From Margaritifera margaritifera (lineage: Eukaryota; Mollusca; Bivalvia; Unionida; Margaritiferidae), in contig JAQPZY010001581.1 of assembly GCA_029931535.1 (NCBI GenBank), positions 4,510,501 through 4,574,500 on the forward strand: DNA of 64,000 nt. The letters run 5' to 3'. Both the position numbers and the translations under genes were made by a program. The stretch's first letter is position 1. Each line of letters starts with the position of its first letter. The notes under the pieces were generated by a model that was given only the letters and a program-made list of their open reading frames with translations, was not told the DNA's origin and did not search any database. This document shows positions 35,363-46,166 of this stretch, piece after piece.

Positions 35363-35887
35363 CTACCTCGTTTCCTTCAATCGTGTATGTTTACATATAA
35401 TTGTATGAAACCATATTAATTTTTTGCCACTATCAATGCAAATTTTTAATCGATTGTAGGAAAGAGCTTATTCCAACTTGTGAAAGTTGCAACCCCATCC
35501 CATTTGTTAACATTTATGGCAATAAAATATATATAAATGGATAAAGTTATTTTTCTTACCTATTCTTAGTCAACCATGCGTCGTGTCAAGTATATTCAGT
35601 TTTTATCATTCAGCGAGTTTGCTCTTTTACAGTAGTAAAGCTGAATCTTAGTGAGTTGCAAAAAGCAATTTAAACCAAACACAACTGGATACATATATTT
35701 AGTTTTTCCATAAATAGCGATATTTTACTGCCTACCGTATTCTTCTATACTTTTGAGAATAATGACATAATTGCCTTCAGCTTCAAAAAGACATATTAGT
35801 AGGTGACATTTTTCCCCTATTTCATTTACTACTGGAGACGATGTCACGATGTATGTGATGAATACGTTCAGTCATGTTTCCACGTAA

Positions 35888-36050
35888 ATGTATGTATGTA
35901 TTTATGTATGTATGTATGTATGTATGTATGTATGTATGTATGTATGTATGTATCTATGTATGTATGTATGTGTGTATGTATGTATGTATGTATGTATGTA
36001 TGTATGTATGTATGTATGTATGTATGTATGTATGTATCTATGTATGTATG
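35888..36050. repeat. (ATGT)n array, left of LINE fragment
   Basis: About 40 ATGT units with a few ATCT or GTGT variants. It produces spurious YVCM and HTYI frames. Confidence 0.95.
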
Positions 36051-36078
36051 CATCAATTAAGCATCACTAAGATATGGG

Positions 36079-36795
36079 ATGGAGATCAACGCTGAAAAGA
36101 AAAAACTCATGACAAACAACTCGAGTGACATCCAAAAGGAAATAAGAGTGAATGGACAGAAGCTGGGCAAGGTAACAAGTTTCAAATACCTAGGTGCTAT
36201 CGCCTGTGATGAAGGTTCAAAACCTGAGGTTCTTTCCAGGATTGCGCAGACAGCAGCTGCTCTGGCTAGGCTGAAGCCTATTTGGAAAGACAGCAGCATC
36301 ACGCTTGGGTCCAAGATCAAGCTTATGCGCTCCCTTGTCATGTCCATATTCTTACATGCATGTGAGGCATGGACCCTAACAGCAGAATTAGAGAGAAGAA
36401 TCCATACCTTAGAGATGACATGTTATCAAAGGATCCTGAAAATCTCATACTTAGACCACGTCTCTAATGCGGAGGTGCGCACTAAAATCCAAGGTGCAAT
36501 TGGACCTTATGAAGATCTGCTCACCACTGTAAAGAAACGCAAACTAAGATGGTATGGTCAAGTCTCACGCTCAACTGGCCTGTCAAAGACAATCCTACAG
36601 GGCACAGTGAGAGGAAAGAGAAAACGATGCAGACAGAAGAAGAGATGGGAAGACAATATCAAAGAGTGGACAGGCATGGACTTTGCAAAGTCCTAAAGAG
36701 CAGTGGAGAACAGGGCAAAATGGATAGAGATTGTCGCAAAGTCATCAGTGGCGCCCCTACGACCAGCAAGGTTAAGGGAGAAATGAAAAAAAAAT
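36079..36795 (+). pseudogene. 5'-truncated LINE, C-terminal part of ORF2
   Basis: An open frame of 205 codons (36079-36696) encodes the region after the reverse-transcriptase palm of a LINE polyprotein. It contains SFKYLGAIACDEGSKPEV, LKPIWKDSSITLGSKIKLMR, SIFLHACEAWTLTAEL, RKLRWYGQVSRSTGLSKTIL and RWEDNIKEWTG. After one stop at 36694 the frame continues with the usual AVENRAKW tail to about 36790. This C-terminal segment is well known from animal non-LTR elements. The palm and endonuclease are missing, so the copy is a typical 5' truncation. It lies exactly between two ATGT arrays. Confidence 0.88.
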
Positions 36796-36800
36796 AAAAA

Positions 36801-36941
36801 ATGTATGTATGTATGTATGTATGTATGTATGTATGTATGTATGTATGTATGTATGTATGTATGTATGTATGTATGTATGTATGTATGTATGTATGTATGT
36901 ATGTATGTATGTATGTATGTATGTATGTATGTATGTGTGAG

Positions 36942-36975
<34 letters not shown>

Positions 36976-37042
36976 TGTATGTATGTATGTATGTATGTAT
37001 GTATGTATGTATGTATGTTTGTATGTATGTATGTATGTATGT
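36801..37042. repeat. (ATGT)n array, right of LINE fragment
   Basis: About 60 ATGT units with a short gtgtgagtatat interruption near 36935-36948. It begins directly after the A-rich end (aaaaaaaaataaaaa) of the LINE. Confidence 0.95.
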
Positions 37043-37044
37043 GC

Positions 37045-37763
37045 ATCTTGCGCTGACGTCACACCACGTCTCTTTTTTCTATACTTCTGCTGATCTTTAT
37101 ATTTTTTTTTACATTTTGCTCGGAAAATATTCAATTTTATGGGATTGAATTTCAAGCCGAATTCTCAATATCACCGGAGCACAAAAATAAATTTTTTATT
37201 TCTTCTTTATAAATGTAAGCAATACTACATTCTTATCTTATGTTTTTTTGGGCATTATTTTATTGCTAAAATTAAAATGCATTTTCCGTCTCAGCTAAAA
37301 AGCTATATGTTAACATCACATTGGGCAATTTGAGAATATATAGGTAGATACCACACATAGGAACAACCTTGGATAACACTAATTATGATTGTACAAAATA
37401 TGCTAATGCTCTGAATTCTGGAAGTTATCAGAACTTTGATTCGATCATGAGTGATTACTAATGAACATGTAGGATAAGAGCAGTTAATTTATTACTCATG
37501 CGGCTAATTTTTTTTACAGTTGTGATGTGAACTTTTTTTCTATGTTCCATTTATTATTATATTCATAATTATATAAAGCAGCGTTGACTTCGCTCAAAAT
37601 CATAAGTGACATGTAAATGACTCAATTATTGCCAACAGGTGATTATACTAAAAATAATGAAAGCTCATTCCAATATTTATTTATTTTAAGTATCTCCTTC
37701 TTGACAAAGAAATCAACACAGAATACATTTGATATACTTCATCGCGATTAAAATCTTGACGTA

Positions 37764-37833
<70 letters not shown>

Positions 37834-38815
37834 TTGCCTATTTACCTACAAATCACGCAGAACTTGCGTGAACCCCTATCTTAGTCAAGGTCATTTGTAT
37901 ATTGTTCGATCGGAATAAACACTCTTTGCACTTACACTTAACGCAACGATACTTATACTGTTCAATGTACTTAGTACGCTTTCTATTGATATAACTTTCT
38001 AATTGTATTCTTTCGACCTAATTGTGTTTGTAAAATCTCATACACCTGAAGTTTATTCAAATTATATGTAGACGACATGCGTCTATTTCCTAAAAGAAAT
38101 TCATCAACTTTTCAATTAGTCTCACAATCATGTATGATACCTGAATTAACTTGTACACAATGACATAATGACAAATGCAAAAGTAACATATTTTTCTTAT
38201 GAAGGTTTGGTCTGGAAATATCACACAAATAAAGTGGACTGGAACCTTCACCAACAGTATTTCCTTTCCTACCTCTGTGCATGCAAAATGTCAATATTTT
38301 AAAGATTAAAAACTATTTTTTCTTGCTAACGATGACGTAAACCTGTTGTAAGCTGGTCGAAAATGTATGAGCATACCTCCATCTTAAGAATACAATATTT
38401 CATTCACTATCTGTGTACGTTACAGATATTATAGTATTAATTATACAGGTTGATAGTCAGGTGATACGGGTGCATATTACTTGCCTAGCTGCAGAATCAG
38501 TTATGCCTGAGTGTACTTGTTAACCTCTTCTGTGATGCACACAAACATGATGTAAAAAAAAAAACTACATTGATTATACTTGTTTATTAAACGTCTCATT
38601 AACGTTGTTGACAAGTGACTTTAAACACTGAATTATATTAGAAAAATTAAAAATTGACGGCCACCATTGTTGATGGAAATAAGCGTCACCTCTCTTTGAT
38701 GTCACTACACATGCATTAGACGGTATATAAGAAACCTCATAAATATTGCCAGACGAAGTTTTACAGCGTCATATTAGCTTAAGATCGACCAATATTTTAT
38801 TCTGCAGAGATTGAC
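37045..38815. other. No gene seen; one TA array
   Basis: A (TA)n run occupies about 37767-37829. The rest is A+T-rich intergenic DNA without a supportable coding region or element ends. Confidence 0.55.
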
Positions 38816-38819
38816 ACTA

Positions 38820-38870
38820 TATACATACATACATACATACATACATACATACATACATACATACATACAC

Positions 38871-38952
<82 letters not shown>
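38820..38952. repeat. Compound (ACAT)n(AT)n microsatellite
   Basis: About 15 ACAT units run into about 35 AT units. Confidence 0.95.
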
Positions 38953-38955
<3 letters not shown>

Positions 38956-39611
38956 CCTTCTATGAGATTCTTCCTCTTAGCCTAGTCAAAGGGGAGTTTT
39001 TTTCGAGCAAGCAAAGTTGTAAAATTAGATATTAAAAAAAGAAGAACAAAAATGTTTTATGTTTTTCAGACATATTAAACAATTTCAGTTTTTACTCTAT
39101 TTGCACTTATTTTCCTTGCAAACAATGTTGTATACGGGAAATCATTTATTTTTTCATGGGTTTAAGAAAAATAAGTTTTAGTCAATATTCAAATTCGTGG
39201 ATTAGAGACGAGATCATACCATATCCAAATTATGATCACTGATTGTTTAGTCTTTAAATTCGTTGTATGCAGCAACCATGAAATCCACGAAGATTGTTGC
39301 CCCGTGAAAAATAGTGAATTTACAGTATTCTAGCTGTTTCTTGAGTGACAAACATATGATTATCTTTTTCAGCATGAATAAAATTATTCTTCTTTGCCTT
39401 CTTTGTTACAACTGTTTTCTTTAAAACAGGGATAAAGTCACGACTGTATCTGAGCCGCTCCACTGAAGACGGACTTGTTTCAGCAGTTTAGTTAAAGATT
39501 ATTTCAATCCAAAATGGAACCATATTCACATTTTTGCAGACATTTAAGATCATTAAATAGTTAGACCATGGTATGATATTTATGGATTAGTCAATATATT
39601 TAATCAATAAA

Positions 39612-40057
39612 TTAATTAAGTGCCATCCCATGCATGACTGTCGAAAGCACAACCAAGAACAGTACCAAAAAGCAGACGGTATAGTCATCTTTGTATCGAT
39701 GCCACCTTTCATTTGAATGTTCCAATGGACAACTCCCACCACTGTTTGGCAAAAGTTGGTTTTCTTCTTTCAAAATGACTAATTTGACACCTGAAAATAT
39801 GTCAGATATAACTAAAGTACTCACAAAATTTAAAACCATTTCGTAGGCACCATTATTAAATCTGTTTGACTTATCTTTAACATAATCGAATCTACTCTCA
39901 CTATACATGCAAGAATGAGAATGATACCACCCCACCCCCCACCCCCGATACTGTTGATACTACCGCCTTTATTATCAAATGGTCCGAAAACGCGTATCAA
40001 ACGTTCATCTGATACGTAATCAGAAAACCACGCCGTCACTTGGTCAACGACGAACAT
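39612..40057 (-). pseudogene. Possible broken coding fragment with C-terminal hydrophobic segment
   Basis: Two overlapping minus-strand frames (40057 down to 39830 and 39935 down to 39612) join across a G/T-rich run near 39925-39945, suggesting one gene with a frameshift. The first contains WFSDYVSDERLIRVFGPFDN. The second contains YDYV-like and DKSNRFNNGAYEMVLNF stretches and ends with VCFLVLFLVVLSTVMHGM, a hydrophobic segment of transmembrane or GPI-anchor type. I do not recognise the family. The composition looks protein-like, but chance cannot be excluded. Confidence 0.3.
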
Positions 40058-40740
40058 TTGTAAAGTTTACTTCATAATCCATATTTGCTTCAGTCAATTT
40101 TAATAGGTTTACACCATAGTCAGATGGAACTATGATTTATTTATTCTCATTTCGCCCATGTCAAAAGTGCAGTGGTAAATGCATTTGCACAACTCCCAAG
40201 TCAGTTGAGAATCAGACAAGATTCTTTAATGCTAATTTTCTATGTATGTAAGGATTAATTGGTAAATGACATGACATCTCCACATCACATTTATCTATAC
40301 TACAGTCATCTTTCCATGTGACAATAAACAAGTTTCTATGAGATCTTATTCCATAGCAAATACAACTAGTTCGGAGTTGTAACCTTTTTTATTCATGCAT
40401 ATCACTTTGTTTATATGCAGTTGATTAACAAGTTTCACTCTTTAAGTTTTTGTCTATAAATAACTATCGATTATTGCATATGGACGACTCCCGCATGCTC
40501 AGTTGAAAAATGAAACGTTTACAGAATGTTTCAATGCGTTTCCAAATCTTCAAGAGTTCTCAGTTTTCGAAAGAGTACGAAGTCCGTCATCCACATAATT
40601 GTAAACTGACATTGTCTCTCACACACCCACACCATCCCACCCTTCAACACATAGTCAACAACCCATCTATCTATATATATCGTTAGAGAAAGGGCCGGAA
40701 AGACAGGCAGATAGACGTTTTAATCACTTAACCTGCTCTT
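40055..40740. repeat. Duplicated block, copy 2 (copy 1 at 33160-33890)
   Basis: Homologous to the earlier block over about 0.6-0.7 kb (catttcgcccatgt, atgtaaggattaattg, gacatctccacatcacattt). No coding frame is conserved between the two copies, so this looks like duplicated intergenic DNA. Confidence 0.75.
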
Positions 40741-40744
40741 CCTC

Positions 40745-42652
40745 TTGGTACGAGAAAGTTTGCAATTTTCAACTTTAATTTCCTTTCCGGGCTTATGTTT
40801 TAATTCGATTGAAATCGAAAATCATTTATTTTTATTTCTTAAATGGGCAAGCCCGTTTTACACCCGACTCGTAATATTTACTGCTCTAATGTATTCATCC
40901 ATCTGTGATAGTAAACATCGACATATATCGTTTTAACAGTCATGTGATAATCTCAGTAATTAAATAATAAGAGTGGCAGATGTATGATCAGTATTGACTA
41001 TCAAGCAATGCCATCAGAATTTATATTTTTTTAAAAATGGAAGATGAAACTACGCATAGTCGGAAGACAATATTTTTGGGGTGTGGGTGGGGGCATTTCT
41101 CAGAAAGTAGAAGAAGAAACAGTAGTAGGAGAAGAAGAAGAAACTCTGTCTGATACAAAGCGACTGCTGTTTAATTGAGAACTTGAACGTGCACTGGCTG
41201 TATCTACAAAGTAATATGTAACACTGATATCTAACATTTATTCCATACAATAAATATGGCAGAGGGTTTCTACAGCCTCAAACGGTGTTTATTGTTTCCA
41301 CACCTTACAGCTAGTTCGTAACGAGAGAATTTGATTTCCCTGTCGTGTGTGGTTGGTGTATTATCATCCAGGCCTGGATTGATATGTGTAGCAGACGACA
41401 TAACCGCAAGATCAAATATTACTACAGACAGGTTTTATTGGCATAACAAATCTTGCATGAATTATGGAGCGAGACAAATAGATTATTACGACTATGAAAT
41501 AAATGTAAAATAAACCATGTGGTAATTGATCACTTATTCAAACTTGTAGAATGGTGTTTCATTTAGAATTTGATAATCTGTATTTAAATTAATTATGATT
41601 GCGAACACCTTCACTGTATATCGAGTGTATCTCTAGTCCATTTACTTCTCCCAAAAGCGTGGATGTCAAACTGTCACCTTTGACGATTTTTTTTAAAAAA
41701 TTGGAAATTTTAAACTCTGTGTTCTTTGATATTACCTGGATGCCACTTTCTTAAATACTTTAGTAAGCAACATTCTTTTTTTCCCGATTAAATGTCTAGG
41801 AGAGAAGTTTTCATAAATGCTTAAGATAATTTTCTTTTTTATCTTTGAAGTCCGAAATATAAACTGTTCAATATCTGGTTCTGCTGAAGGGTTTTCTTTC
41901 CAATCGCTTTTTTGTCTCTAACAAGCCTTTTAATAACTAATACTGTATTTAGCTCTACAGTATCTTGCCTGTATGAAAAATATATATATATATATATATA
42001 TATAAAATCAAAGGATGGCATACAGTCTTTAATTGGTCTGCAGGGGAAATAGTACTCGATTATAGTCGTTACAGCGTTGTAATATGACACAACAGTGGGA
42101 CTCTAGGAATCCTTTGAAGTAAAAACTCCTTCTAGAGGCTTGTATTGTACACAAGAACATTTAAAATTTAACATGGCAAGAACTCCATGTACATGTAGTT
42201 ATATTTACAGAAAGGGGTTTTGGTTGAAAACTAATCATATATCACTAGTATGATTTAAAGAAGCCTAATGTAATCAATAAAGAAGCCAAATGCAATCAAT
42301 AAAGAGGCCTAACGTAATCAATAAAAGTAATAACACGGTGTACTTCCTGTAAAATTTTTAGTATCAATAATGTCATTCAGAAGGCAAATCTGTATGTCTA
42401 GCATCACACATAATACACAGCATAGATAAGATCTTATGTTTACAATTTAAATAACTTCGACATATCTCGACCAAATACTTATCATAAAATTAGTATTCTG
42501 TGTCTTCTTTGTTACAACCGTTTTCGTTAAAACAGCGATAACAAGAACATTTAGATAAGCAAAATGTTGATTTGGAAAGTTCCTATTTTGTTTGATCTCA
42601 TTTTTGTTCCCACTGTTCATCTTTACTGTAAAACTAATACGGAGAAGTGATG

Positions 42653-42713
<61 letters not shown>

Positions 42714-43900
42714 GGGATGAATCTGAATCACTTGATGTCACATATATTTTAAATACATGTATTTAATTAGAGAATTAAGTCGAGGGGGAGTGGGCATGTT
42801 GATGTATGCTTTCAGAAAGTATACATACTTTCAGTGATTGCAGTACTCAAAATTTAGTGTTTTAATACTTTGGCATAGAAAGTATTTTTCTACTAAATTT
42901 AATAATCGTTGACTTTTGTTGATGAACTGAAGAACAATTACCCCATTAGTTTTATTTCGGTAACAGGCAGAATTATATTGTAGTTGGGTAGTCGGTTTAA
43001 TTTCCATTATTGCTTATCTATTCATATTTATGTTGCAGAATATTCACCATCTTAAAACAAAATGAATAATTATGTTGATTTAAATCAGTATCGTGTATTT
43101 TTCAGATACAAAATATGCAAAATGCATTTTTTTTAAAGGACCATTGAATCACCTCGTTAAATTATAATCCCTCGAATAAGGAAACTCTAATGAAAATACT
43201 TTCCTATCAGTTTAGATTGAAAGATTTGGCCTATTAAATTTTTACTAACTGTAAATTTCGTTCTGAGAAAAGTAAATATCAATGGTTTACATAGAATTTA
43301 CTGTCAAATGGTATTAAACTTGAACTAAAAATATATGATGGACAATGCATAAATGCTGCTCTTGTATTATGTTTAATCTATCTGTAGTTATTACTTCAAC
43401 ACAGTTTAATACTAGGTTGTATTACTAGTCCCATCCTCTGATGCTGGCACCTATTAATGAATAGTGACAGTTCTTGTCTGGTGTGGGAGCATAGTTGGAG
43501 ACTTCAGACTCGGCCTTAATGGGGTCATTCACCTGCACATTTTTAAAAGCAAACATTTGGGGAAATCTCTACGAGTGTAGTGAATTTGTTGAACAAGTTC
43601 ATACCATGCGTGGAAGTCCACAAAAAATGATTTTAAAAACTGTCAATTTCAATTCAAACTATGGTTATATGCTTTAGATTTAACTCGTGATGCGTGCTTG
43701 GCTTGTTATAGCTCAAGAAATACGACATTGAAATCTGGCGGTATTGCATTAAGCAATACAAATCAGTGTCATATTGATTGACAGGAAAATCTTGCAGGTC
43801 ATAAATCTATTCGTTAGTGGTATAACACGATGGTAGCACAGCACACGTGACACATTTCTAACCACTCCCTCTGGTACAAAACGTTAGTTTCAGACACTTT
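40745..43900. other. No gene seen; small repeats
   Basis: The interval holds a short (TA)n run (about 41981-42003), three tandem copies of a 23-bp unit (42260-42325, aagaagcctaatgtaatcaa plus taa), and a (GT)n run of about 59 bp (42655-42713). A segment of about 45 bases near 42500 (cttctttgttacaac, ttaaaacag) also occurs near 39397. I find no supportable gene. Confidence 0.6.
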
Positions 43901-43920
43901 TGTGCAAAGTGGGCGTGATC

Positions 43921-43956
43921 ATGGTGGGCAGGACCTTGATGAATCGACTATTTAAA
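43921..43956 (+). promoter_or_regulatory. Putative core promoter of TRAF-like gene B
   Basis: atggtgggcagga, then tatttaaaggagt 28 bases from its start. The same arrangement occurs upstream of gene A. Transcription would start near 43980. Confidence 0.55.
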
Positions 43957-43979
43957 GGAGTGAGCGTGACATCGTTGCG

Positions 43980-44073
43980 TATAGTGAAGATATATCTTCA
44001 ACAGATACGTTTCTCAGCGACAGACGAATTGGAGGAATAGCTTTGAGTTTCATTTTGGCTAGCTTTCAGACAG
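43980..44073 (+). other. Putative non-coding exon 1 of gene B, and splice donor
   Basis: The exon ends ctttcagacag, followed by the donor gtaagg at 44074. The acceptor ttcttgttcgatag ends at 44546, one base before the gATG, giving a 473-bp intron. Exon length and position match gene A, but the intron is about a quarter as long. Confidence 0.55.
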
Positions 44074-44547
44074 GTAAGGTTATTTTCCAAGTTATTAATC
44101 GAACACGCTAAAGTGTTTCCTTCATTTCAATCTCTACGCTTGTGAGTATTGTCATAATTATATTTACTTCTAGCATTGTCAAAAATAAATAAAATCCGGC
44201 TTGGTACCTGCCTTTTTCGTTTAGCTCAAAACAGGGTAGTACGCATCATGCCTCAAACTAGTGTAACAGTTATTTGCAATCGATATGAAAGTCAAATAAA
44301 GTAAATGAGCACGTTTTACTTTTAAGATGAATATCTCCGTACCCAATTAATAAAATAAAATGATAAGATATTCTTAATTAAAACCACGTTCATCAGTTAT
44401 CAATGTGTCGATTTGAATTATAATTTTAGATCATACAAAAAACATTATGACGGGTAATCTTTCTTGTCTTCTCATTTTAAAAAAAGTAAACCCGTAAGGT
44501 ATGAATCACTTTAGCTCATCGTTTTCATTCTCTTCTTGTTCGATAGG

Positions 44548-45726
44548 ATGTCTACAGAAAAGAGGATACATTTACCTACGGTTAACGCAGGTGATACGAG
44601 ACTTGTTTCATGCAAGTATAAACAAAGGGGATGCAATATGAAACTATTGATGGAATACATGAGTGAACACAAGAGGAGCTGCCCATTTAGAAGTGCTACA
44701 ACTCAAACCAATGATACTTCATGCAGACGAGCTTCTCCACGAAATTATGTTAAATGTCAGTTTGAAAGTATCGGGTGTGATTTTGTGGGAACTGATAGAG
44801 AGCTCATAGAACATGAACATACTTCATTGCATTGTCATTCCAAGTTCATGCTTATGTTTTGTTTGGAATCCGACTTGAAAGCTCTAAAGGCGCATACAAA
44901 ATTGCAGTCTGTCTCTTCAGATCTCCGATATCAAATGTTACAGTTTTCTAATAGCCTCAGAGACACTCAAGGTGAGGGTCAAGCGGACCACAGAATGCTG
45001 ACCAGCCTGATGGAACAGATCATGGTAGTCAGAAGAAACTTGGATGAAAACAATCAACATTTGCATGAACATCTTGTTGCCACGGAAGATAATTTGAGAC
45101 GAAAGGATGAACAAATAGCCACATTACAAAGACAACTTCAAGAGAAGTCCGATTTAGATGCAGTAACCCGCTTCCGCGTAGGAGTACTGGAAGATTTCGT
45201 ATTTGAACACCTTACACGATTTTGTCCTGATGCTCTGCCAGAGCAAATGACAGCAGATCGAATTCAAGATGGGGTGCACGGAATGGGCAGTAACATTATG
45301 GAAATCTGTGAATTTTCAGAGAAGAAGCGGCAGGCCATGACAAACAGACATTTGGCACTAATAAGCGATCCATTCATCACCTCGAATTGTGTGAAGATGA
45401 AATTGAAAGTCTTCTTAAATGGCGACGAAGTTGATGGAGAAACTTGTATGACAATATATGTCGTACTCGTCAGAGGCCTGAACGATGAAAATCTGAATTG
45501 GCCATTCAGAGGAAAATTTACATTGTATATCTTTGACCCAGAGTCAAATAACTATAAATTTGTTGACAGTTTTGATACGGATCCAAACCATTTTAGCTTC
45601 CAGAAGCCGTGCACAGAACGAAATATTGGCTATGGATTTCTGAGATCAATCCGTCACAGCGAGTTGGGAAGACTGGTAAAGGATGATAAAGTGGTCATCA
45701 AACTAACAGTCAATGCACTGAATTGA
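44548..45726 (+). CDS. TRAF-like adaptor, RING-less (gene B)
   Basis: A 392-residue paralogue of gene A in one exon. TRAF-type zinc fingers are C22-x6-C29-x11-H41-x3-C45 and C70-x6-C77-x11-H89 with H95 or H97. A coiled coil covers about 108-225. The TRAF-C domain (about 250-390) carries LNGDE, LNWPFRG, FSFQKP and GYGFLRSI. As in gene A there is no RING domain. The start is the ATG at 44548 (MSTEKR, aligned with MSDEKR of gene A). The open frame runs 12 bases further upstream, but that part contains the splice acceptor and begins with TTG. An adaptor role in cytoplasmic TNF-receptor or Toll-type signalling follows from the family. Which receptor it binds cannot be told from sequence. Confidence 0.92.
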   Translation: MSTEKRIHLPTVNAGDTRLVSCKYKQRGCNMKLLMEYMSEHKRSCPFRSATTQTNDTSCRRASPRNYVKCQFESIGCDFVGTDRELIEHEHTSLHCHSKFMLMFCLESDLKALKAHTKLQSVSSDLRYQMLQFSNSLRDTQGEGQADHRMLTSLMEQIMVVRRNLDENNQHLHEHLVATEDNLRRKDEQIATLQRQLQEKSDLDAVTRFRVGVLEDFVFEHLTRFCPDALPEQMTADRIQDGVHGMGSNIMEICEFSEKKRQAMTNRHLALISDPFITSNCVKMKLKVFLNGDEVDGETCMTIYVVLVRGLNDENLNWPFRGKFTLYIFDPESNNYKFVDSFDTDPNHFSFQKPCTERNIGYGFLRSIRHSELGRLVKDDKVVIKLTVNALN

Positions 45727-45951
45727 TTTATTAGTTTGAAAGTTACTGTGTTTTATTTGAAAAGGAGTGCTGGGAAAAGAATGAAAACTTTTACAAGAAT
45801 ATTTCAAGTTCAAATTGAAGGTTTACTTGGCAATATATGTTGGACCAAATATCTGTTAGATATCAGTTTCATGACACGTGATGGTAACTAAGATGTGGTA
45901 TAAAAAAATCATACTGGTATGCACCAAATGAGATTATTGATTTATAAAATG

Positions 45952-45957
45952 AATAAA
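45952..45957 (+). terminator. Polyadenylation signal of gene B
   Basis: AATAAA about 225 bases after the stop codon, the first such hexamer downstream of gene B. Confidence 0.55.
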
Positions 45958-46097
45958 ACTAGTTATAGTATAGTGGTTTTATTCTGTTTTGACTTCTACA
46001 TTGTTTTGTATGGCGACTTTAACATCTTTTTGGATGATGCATTGCTGTCAAAGGCTGTGTTTCGTTTCCATTTCCCTATCAACGCCGGCTTAACAGT

Positions 46098-46099
<2 letters not shown>

Positions 46100-46163
<64 letters not shown>
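46100..46163. repeat. (CT)n microsatellite, copy B
   Basis: Lies at the same position as the CT run in copy C (52135-52203), after ccctatcaacgccgg in B and cctatcgatgccgg in C. Copies A and D lack it. The LSLSLS and RERERE frames over it are artefacts. Confidence 0.95.

Positions 46164-46166
<3 letters not shown>

Noticed and set aside
35868..37155. Long open frames of MYVC, HTYI and similar repeats on both strands
   Set aside because: They are six-frame readings of ATGT microsatellites.
44536..44547. A four-codon N-terminal extension of gene B (starting at TTG)
   Set aside because: TTG is not a plausible start in an animal gene, the 12 bases include the splice acceptor ttcgatag, and gene A aligns from the ATG at 44548.
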